Source: Torreya grandis
Taxonomy: Eukaryota > Streptophyta > Pinopsida > Cupressales > Taxaceae
NCBI GenBank assembly: GCA_037957365.1
Contig: JARHVA010004230.1
Coordinates: 808,501-872,500 of the forward strand
Length of the DNA: 64,000 nt
Direction: 5' to 3'
Every line of letters begins with the position of its first letter. Position 1 is the first letter of the stretch. Both the position numbers and the translations under genes were made by a program. Positions 63,721 through 64,000 of the stretch are shown here, in pieces. The notes under the pieces were generated by a model, which did not search any database, was not told where the DNA came from, and saw only the letters and a program-made list of their open reading frames with translations.

Positions 63721-64000
63721 GTCAAAGTTGTGACAATGAAATAGCCATTGATCCTTGTAGGTTTAAATCTATGGACCCGAATGCCTTCAAAGGATTTAAG
63801 GCCAAGATCAATAGGAAGTGACTAAGGAACAAAGCATTAAATTGAATCAAAGACCCAATTTAATTAACAAAAAAAGGAGGAACGATGAGGAAGGATCAAA
63901 AACATTTATGCATCAGATATGTTTCTAGAAGCAGATCGCTAGGTGGACATTGAAAGATGCAAACTATCGATAGTATGACTCATTTCTCTGCATTAAGAAA
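63721..64000. other. Unassigned window end
   Basis: Continues the purine-rich sequence. No feature is recognised before the window ends. Confidence 0.4.

Overview
The window looks like heterochromatic or intergenic DNA from a large-genome seed plant. It is very AT-rich and CpG-poor, and I found no host gene, tRNA, rRNA or CRISPR array. Almost all recognisable content is LTR-retrotransposon sequence in different states of decay. Primer-binding sites complementary to initiator-Met tRNA, a Ty3 Tat/Ogre-like pol with a second RNase H domain, and nested non-autonomous elements all fit a plant. A gymnosperm or similarly repeat-bloated genome is my guess, but the sequence does not prove it. Most coding remnants are broken by TAA/TAG codons, as expected after long methylation-driven C-to-T decay.

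Layout. 1-4.1 kb: old minus-strand coding-like sequence and a 72/73-bp tandem array. 4.3-17.4 kb: mosaic of two dispersed repeats, P (three copies) and X (two copies, inverted), around a minus-strand gag-like relic at 9.0-11.3 kb and an LTR-like tract at 13.7-16.8 kb. 18.8-21.5 kb: minus-strand Ty3-type gag relic whose N-terminal half is a degenerate short-period protein repeat. 22.6-24.8 kb: tandem repeats. 26.5-26.9 kb: a minus-strand LTR-like piece with an (AT)n tract. 28.2-31.9 kb: plus-strand Tat-type pol relic (RT, RNase H, second RNase H, integrase). 32,378-35,309: complete non-autonomous LTR element with a perfect TATCC target duplication.

35.7-46.8 kb and 51.7-55.7 kb: copies of one long-LTR family, here called L, with gag relics. 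The copy at 36-38 kb carries a near-perfect 1.34-kb palindrome. 48,031-50,895: younger 2.87-kb minus-strand Ty3-like element with 539-bp LTRs, PBS, PPT, gag, protease and a protease-integrase junction that skips RT and RNase H. 55,678-59,502: minus-strand element with one full and one truncated LTR, a duplicated PBS, a bZIP-like iterated motif in the LTR, and an unrecognised acidic reading frame in place of pol. 59.5-64 kb: spacer, then several tandem repeats in purine-rich DNA.

Functionally, none of these elements appears able to move on its own. The three elements with clear termini (32.4, 48.0 and 55.7 kb) keep cis signals but lack pol, so any mobility would have depended on enzymes supplied elsewhere. 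Element boundaries were read by eye from repeated sequence; percent identities are estimates.
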